From NCBI GenBank assembly GCA_021647405.1, contig JAKIUU010000011.1, positions 1-64,000 on the forward strand: a stretch of 64,000 nt of DNA, written 5' to 3'. How positions within the stretch are numbered: position 1 is the first letter of the stretch; each line of letters begins with the position of its first letter. This DNA comes from Flavobacteriaceae bacterium. GTDB taxonomy: Bacteria > Bacteroidota > Bacteroidia > Flavobacteriales > Flavobacteriaceae. The notes under the pieces were generated by a model, which made no database searches, was not told where the DNA came from, and worked only from the letters and a program-made list of their open reading frames with translations. Made by a program: the position numbers and the translations under genes. Shown in pieces: positions 60,205-64,000 of the stretch.

Positions 60205-61998
60205 ATGCCCAAAAAACCTAATAGTAGGATTGCAAAATTTTTGATTTGGCGGTATAAACATATCTCTAAGCCTCAATTCATCAGTATTTTAAGTGCTATT
60301 ATAGGTTTGTTAGCCGGTTTAGGAGCGGTTACTTTAAAAAACTTAACCCATTTAATTCAAGAATTACTCGAAGGCAAGTATATTGGAGAATATCATAAAA
60401 TGACCTATTTTATCTTCCCCCTAATTGGGCTCTTTTTTGTTATTATTGTCATAAAATATGTTATCAGAAAAAAAATTGGTCATGGTATTCCCTCTACTTT
60501 ATACGCCATTTCAAAATTAAAATCAATAATGCCATCACATCAAATGTGGGGCTCATTATTAACAGCGCCATTAACCGTGGGTTTTGGTGGTTCTGTAGGT
60601 CTTGAAGGGCCAACAGTGGCTACAGGAGCCGCCTTAGGTTCAAATGTCGCTAGATTTTTTCATTTAAATCAGACAACAAGAAATTTATTGGTTGGAGCTG
60701 CAGCTGCTGGTGCTATGTCATCTATATTTAAAGCGCCTATTGCAGGAATTATATTTGCTGTAGAAATTTTCAGCTTAGATTTAACATTATTTTCAATGAT
60801 TCCTCTTTTAATAGCTTCTATTACAGCTATTTTAACCTCTTATTTCTTTTTAGGAAACGATGTGCTATTACATTTTCCAACAGAAAATGTCACTTTTAAT
60901 TTAAACGATGCCTTGTTTTATGGGGTGTTGGGAATTACTTCGGCTACCACATCGCTCTATTTCAGTAAAACCTATTTTGGTATTAGTGCCTTTTTTGAAA
61001 AATTTGCCAACCCTTATAAGCGCTTAATAATTGGTGGATTACTCATTGGTATAATTGTTTATTTTGTGCCACCTCTTTTTGGTGAAGGCTATGAAACTAT
61101 AAATCATATACTAAGAGGCCATGTAGAAAAAGTATTGGCTGCTAATTATTTTGAAATCGTAACAGACAATGCGTGGTTTCTTATTGCTTTTTTGGTGGGA
61201 CTTGTCACCTTAAAAGTAGTTGCTATGTCAATTACTTTTGGCGCAGGTGGTATAGGTGGCGTTTTTGCGCCAACCCTTTTTACAGGAAGTGTTTCGGGTT
61301 TTGTTTTTGCCTATATAATGAATACTTCTGGGCTTTTTAATCACCAACTTTCTACCAGTAACTTTGCTTTAGTGGGCATGGCAGGTCTTATGGCTGGTGT
61401 GCTTCAAGCCCCTTTAACAGCTATTTTTTTAATTGCAGAAATAACCAATGGCTACGATTTATTTGTCCCTTTAATGATAACGGCTTCCATTTCCTTTTTA
61501 ATTGTTAGACGTTATATTCCTTATAATATTTATGCGGCAGAATTGGCTCAAAAAGGCGAATTAGTAACACACGACAAAGACAAAACAGTCTTATCTATGA
61601 TGGATTTAAACAAAATAATAGAAAAGAATTTTATAGCCGTTAAACCCGATATGAAATTGGGCAAAATGCTCAAAAAAGCTGTAACACAATCTAAACGTAA
61701 CATTTTTCCTGTAGTAGATGATGAAGGAAAATTTTTAGGTATTATTCTATTAGATGACATTAGAGATGTTATGTTTAATAGCAAACTTTACAAAAAAACT
61801 TATGTGTCGAATTATATGCATGCCGCTCCTGAAGTTATATATTACCACAGTGATAATATGACAAGTATTATGCGTAAATTTCAAGATAGTAGCGCTTGGA
61901 ATCTCCCGGTAGTTAAAGACGGCAAATATTACGGCTTTATATCTAAGTCTAAACTGCTAACCGTTTACAGACGGAAATTGATTGAGGTAACTAGCTAA
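60205..61998 (+). CDS. ClC-family chloride channel/antiporter with CBS pair
   Basis: A 597-residue membrane protein. The ClC core has GGSVGLEGPTVATGAALGS, with the gating Glu in GLEGP, and GAGGIGGVFAPTLFTGS, the selectivity segment. Two cytoplasmic CBS domains (about 470-590) follow. It probably exchanges chloride for protons. Starts 1 bp after aspS. Confidence 0.92.
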   Translation: MPKKPNSRIAKFLIWRYKHISKPQFISILSAIIGLLAGLGAVTLKNLTHLIQELLEGKYIGEYHKMTYFIFPLIGLFFVIIVIKYVIRKKIGHGIPSTLYAISKLKSIMPSHQMWGSLLTAPLTVGFGGSVGLEGPTVATGAALGSNVARFFHLNQTTRNLLVGAAAAGAMSSIFKAPIAGIIFAVEIFSLDLTLFSMIPLLIASITAILTSYFFLGNDVLLHFPTENVTFNLNDALFYGVLGITSATTSLYFSKTYFGISAFFEKFANPYKRLIIGGLLIGIIVYFVPPLFGEGYETINHILRGHVEKVLAANYFEIVTDNAWFLIAFLVGLVTLKVVAMSITFGAGGIGGVFAPTLFTGSVSGFVFAYIMNTSGLFNHQLSTSNFALVGMAGLMAGVLQAPLTAIFLIAEITNGYDLFVPLMITASISFLIVRRYIPYNIYAAELAQKGELVTHDKDKTVLSMMDLNKIIEKNFIAVKPDMKLGKMLKKAVTQSKRNIFPVVDDEGKFLGIILLDDIRDVMFNSKLYKKTYVSNYMHAAPEVIYYHSDNMTSIMRKFQDSSAWNLPVVKDGKYYGFISKSKLLTVYRRKLIEVTS

Positions 61999-62112
61999 AA
62001 ATAGTATATAAATTTTCTGCACTTTTTACAACTTTTTGTCATTTAACACAAAAAAGTAACAAAATATTTACACCTTTATTTTCCATATCAAACTATTGTG
62101 ATAAAAGAAATT

Positions 62113-62133
62113 GTAATATTTAAATAATATTAC
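62113..62133. promoter_or_regulatory. Perfect 8-bp dyad in the leader of the T9SS cargo gene
   Basis: GTAATATT, TAAAT spacer, AATATTAC. Such a dyad in the 203-bp leader could be an operator; nothing else there is readable. Confidence 0.35.
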
Positions 62134-62201
62134 GACATAATAAATGCCATTAAGACACCATAAAAATATAATTAAAATGTTCAATTTTTAAAATTTGTGT
62201 T

Positions 62202-63017
62202 ATGAAAAAACATCTTCATTTTTATGGTGTCTTATTTTTAATGCTTGCTATTGCCTTATTGGTAATATCGTTTAGTAATGGGGGTAGTAGTAGTAATGGT
62301 GTAACAGGGTCACCTCTTGATAATCAGTTAGCACCTCAGTCTTGTTTAACCTGTCATGATAATAACGGTAACTTTAATACTGCCGTTAGTATTACTTCAG
62401 ATATACCTAGTGGCGGTTATGCTCTGGGGCAAACTTATAATATGACAGTTACACAAACGGCTAACGGCGCCTCTAAACATGGTTTTCAAATAACAGTAGA
62501 AAACAATGCCCCTAGTAAAATAGGGGGATTTGTTGTTACAGATGTGGTGAATACACATTTGCAAGCAGGGGGTAATTTTGTGACGCATTCGCTTGCGGGG
62601 AGCGACCAAAATTCATGGAACTTCGCTTGGACGGCTCCTTCGATAGATGTGGGTGCCATAACTTTTTATGTGGCCAGTATTGCAGGCAATTTAAACAGCT
62701 CAGGAGGAGCAACAACAAGTAGCAATCAAATGGCTCAAAACACCATGGTTATTGGGTCTGTATTGGCTACTAACAAGTTACATTTGTTACATAATATGTA
62801 TCCCAATCCAGGAAGTAGGCAGGTAACATTACAATTGCCCTCTCAGGTTAACAGCGCCAACGTAACAGTATTTAATTATTTGGGGAAATCGTTTATCCAA
62901 AAAACTATTAATTCCTTACACAATACCATTGATGTTTCTAGTTTGAGTACAGGGATTTATTTTGTAAGAATTCAAACAGATTCTCAAATTGGCACAAAGA
63001 AATTATTTGTTAGATAA
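62202..63017 (+). CDS. T9SS-exported protein with choice-of-anchor-V/reelin-like domain and heme c motif
   Basis: A 271-residue secreted protein with a signal peptide (about 1-26) and a CLTCHD heme-c-type motif (45-50). A reelin/choice-of-anchor-V-like beta domain follows (about 55-180, SKHGFQITVEN and SWNFAWTAPS). The type A T9SS sorting domain (LHNMYPNPGSRQVTLQLP ... LSTGIYFVRIQT ... KLFVR) ends it. It should cross the outer membrane by type IX secretion. Together the heme motif and anchor domain suggest a surface redox protein (inference). Confidence 0.85.
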   Translation: MKKHLHFYGVLFLMLAIALLVISFSNGGSSSNGVTGSPLDNQLAPQSCLTCHDNNGNFNTAVSITSDIPSGGYALGQTYNMTVTQTANGASKHGFQITVENNAPSKIGGFVVTDVVNTHLQAGGNFVTHSLAGSDQNSWNFAWTAPSIDVGAITFYVASIAGNLNSSGGATTSSNQMAQNTMVIGSVLATNKLHLLHNMYPNPGSRQVTLQLPSQVNSANVTVFNYLGKSFIQKTINSLHNTIDVSSLSTGIYFVRIQTDSQIGTKKLFVR

Positions 63018-63056
63018 AATCGGCACTGTCTTAAAAAAAATCTTTAAATCAAATAC

Positions 63057-64000
63057 ATGCGTTATTTCCCAAATTTGCTCAGTATTTTATACAAAACCAA
63101 ACTAAAGGAAGTTCATTTAATAGCTATGGCCATGGGTTTGGTGCTATGTACTATTGTTTTGGGTTTTTTGAATGACCACTTAAATACCTCACATCGCGCA
63201 CACTTATACCTGCTTCAAAAAGCAAATCAAGAGTTGAGTTATGCGCATGTCTGGTTGGATGAATTTATAAACACTACTGGTTATTCGGCCAGTCAGAACA
63301 ATCCCACAATTTTAAATCTAGATAAAGCAAAACAAGATTTGCAAGAGGTTTTACTGTACAACCAAAACAGAACATTGATTAAACTTCTTAATAAAAAACA
63401 ACACAGCCAATTAATAGCCTTAAAACAACAACTCAGTAAGCTAAAAATGAGTGCGGATATTTGTATTAATACCTATATAGAAGAGGGTGTTGTGCCAAAT
63501 ATTTACGATAATCACGACAGAGAATTTAGTGTATTAAAAACAAATATAAACAATGCCTATAATGCAATTAAGATAAAACTTAATGGCAATATTAATTTTA
63601 TTCGCAGCCTACAATACCTCCTTTTAGGAATTTTATTAATTCACATTGTATTAACTGTTTTGGTTATTAAAAATATACGCATCAGGCTTAAAGAAAGAGA
63701 AACCCGTCTTGAAAAAACACAGAATATTGCTAAATTGGGATTTTACACCTATAATTTTAATACTAAAAAGTGGACTGTTTCTAAAATTATTTTAGAGCTT
63801 TTGGGGTATCCAAAAGAGGGTGATATTTATAAATCATGGCTTGCTATTGTACATCCCGATGATAAAAAAATGGTTTTAGACGCTTTTAGACAGGTAAAGA
63901 AACCTTTAGATTTAATTTACAGAATCTGTGTCGATGCCGACAACAGTTTGCGTTGGATACGCCATGTTTCTAATCCTTTTAAAAAAAATACCAAGAACAC
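63057..64000 (+). CDS. Membrane sensor with PAS domain, 3' end outside the window (probable histidine kinase)
   Basis: The frame is open from ATG 63057 to the window end (314 codons, no stop). It has a transmembrane helix near residues 22-40, an extracytoplasmic helical region (about 45-180) and a second helix (about 182-204). A linker helix (RLKERETRLEKTQNIAKLG) then leads into a PAS fold (FYTYNFNTKKWTVSKIILELLGYPKEG, then WLAIVHPDDKKMVLDAFRQV, YRICVDADNSLRWIRHVSNP). This is the sensor half of a hybrid or plain histidine kinase or a guanylate cyclase-type output; the output domain is beyond the window. It starts 39 bp after the T9SS gene. Confidence 0.85.
   Translation, partial: MRYFPNLLSILYKTKLKEVHLIAMAMGLVLCTIVLGFLNDHLNTSHRAHLYLLQKANQELSYAHVWLDEFINTTGYSASQNNPTILNLDKAKQDLQEVLLYNQNRTLIKLLNKKQHSQLIALKQQLSKLKMSADICINTYIEEGVVPNIYDNHDREFSVLKTNINNAYNAIKIKLNGNINFIRSLQYLLLGILLIHIVLTVLVIKNIRIRLKERETRLEKTQNIAKLGFYTYNFNTKKWTVSKIILELLGYPKEGDIYKSWLAIVHPDDKKMVLDAFRQVKKPLDLIYRICVDADNSLRWIRHVSNPFKKNTKN

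Overview
The window looks like chromosomal DNA of a marine-type Flavobacteriaceae/Bacteroidetes bacterium. It is AT-rich and its genes rarely have Shine-Dalgarno sites. Many promoters carry the Bacteroidetes -7 element TAnnTTTG. It also encodes family hallmarks: a 287-residue primary sigma factor, a type IX secretion C-terminal domain, a PID-CTERM peptide, a TraR/DksA protein with a degenerate zinc finger, and DUF177-rpmF-fabH-accB-accC synteny.

Layout. 1-0.7 kb: tail of an IS1595-type transposase, then a candidate ~100-nt structured RNA with its own promoter. 0.7-9.4 kb (minus strand): a TetR-controlled export operon (TolC, HlyD-type adaptor, two ABC ATPases matching the two halves of YbhF, two ABC-2 permeases) with an interposed lipoprotein and a c-type cytochrome. 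9.5-14 kb: accessory islet with a serine hydrolase, an EVE-HNH putative modification-dependent nuclease and a three-gene HipB-HipS-HipT type toxin-antitoxin system. The hip genes are bounded by an intact outer-membrane protein gene and a decayed copy of that gene's 3' end. 14.1-18.7 kb (minus): sufA-like, sufB, sufC, a four-helix-bundle (23S IVP-type) gene and sufD. 18.8-29.6 kb: ileS, dksA-like, a hypothetical, lspA, a PLP decarboxylase, uvrC and a patatin-Omp85 fusion. 29.8-36.4 kb (minus): a second TetR-controlled pump, of RND type. 36.5-49 kb: polyprenyl synthase, a CAT tRNA with a nearby duplicate of its 3' end, a PID-CTERM peptide, ribE/pdxA, DUF177-rpmF-fabH-accBC, an Lrp regulator, a zinc peptidase, asparaginase, tRNA-Ser and an exbB-x-exbD-exbD energy-coupling cluster. 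49-64 kb: rpsO, pnp, a regulator-like protein, rpoD, rpe, recJ, an AhpD-like protein, rsmI, cupin, aspS, a ClC-CBS transporter, a T9SS cargo protein with a heme motif, and the start of a PAS sensor protein that runs off the window.

Most of the window is housekeeping. The most noteworthy signals are (i) a palindromic repeat family found both between suf genes and, in frame, inside ileS; (ii) the HipBST-like operon with two operator dyads whose N8 spacing matches classical HipB operators; (iii) the decayed direct repeat flanking that operon; (iv) the promoter-plus-stem small RNA at about 208-310; and (v) an 18-bp duplication of a tRNA 3' end that resembles an attachment-site scar. All functions are inferred from reading the sequence; no database search was possible.
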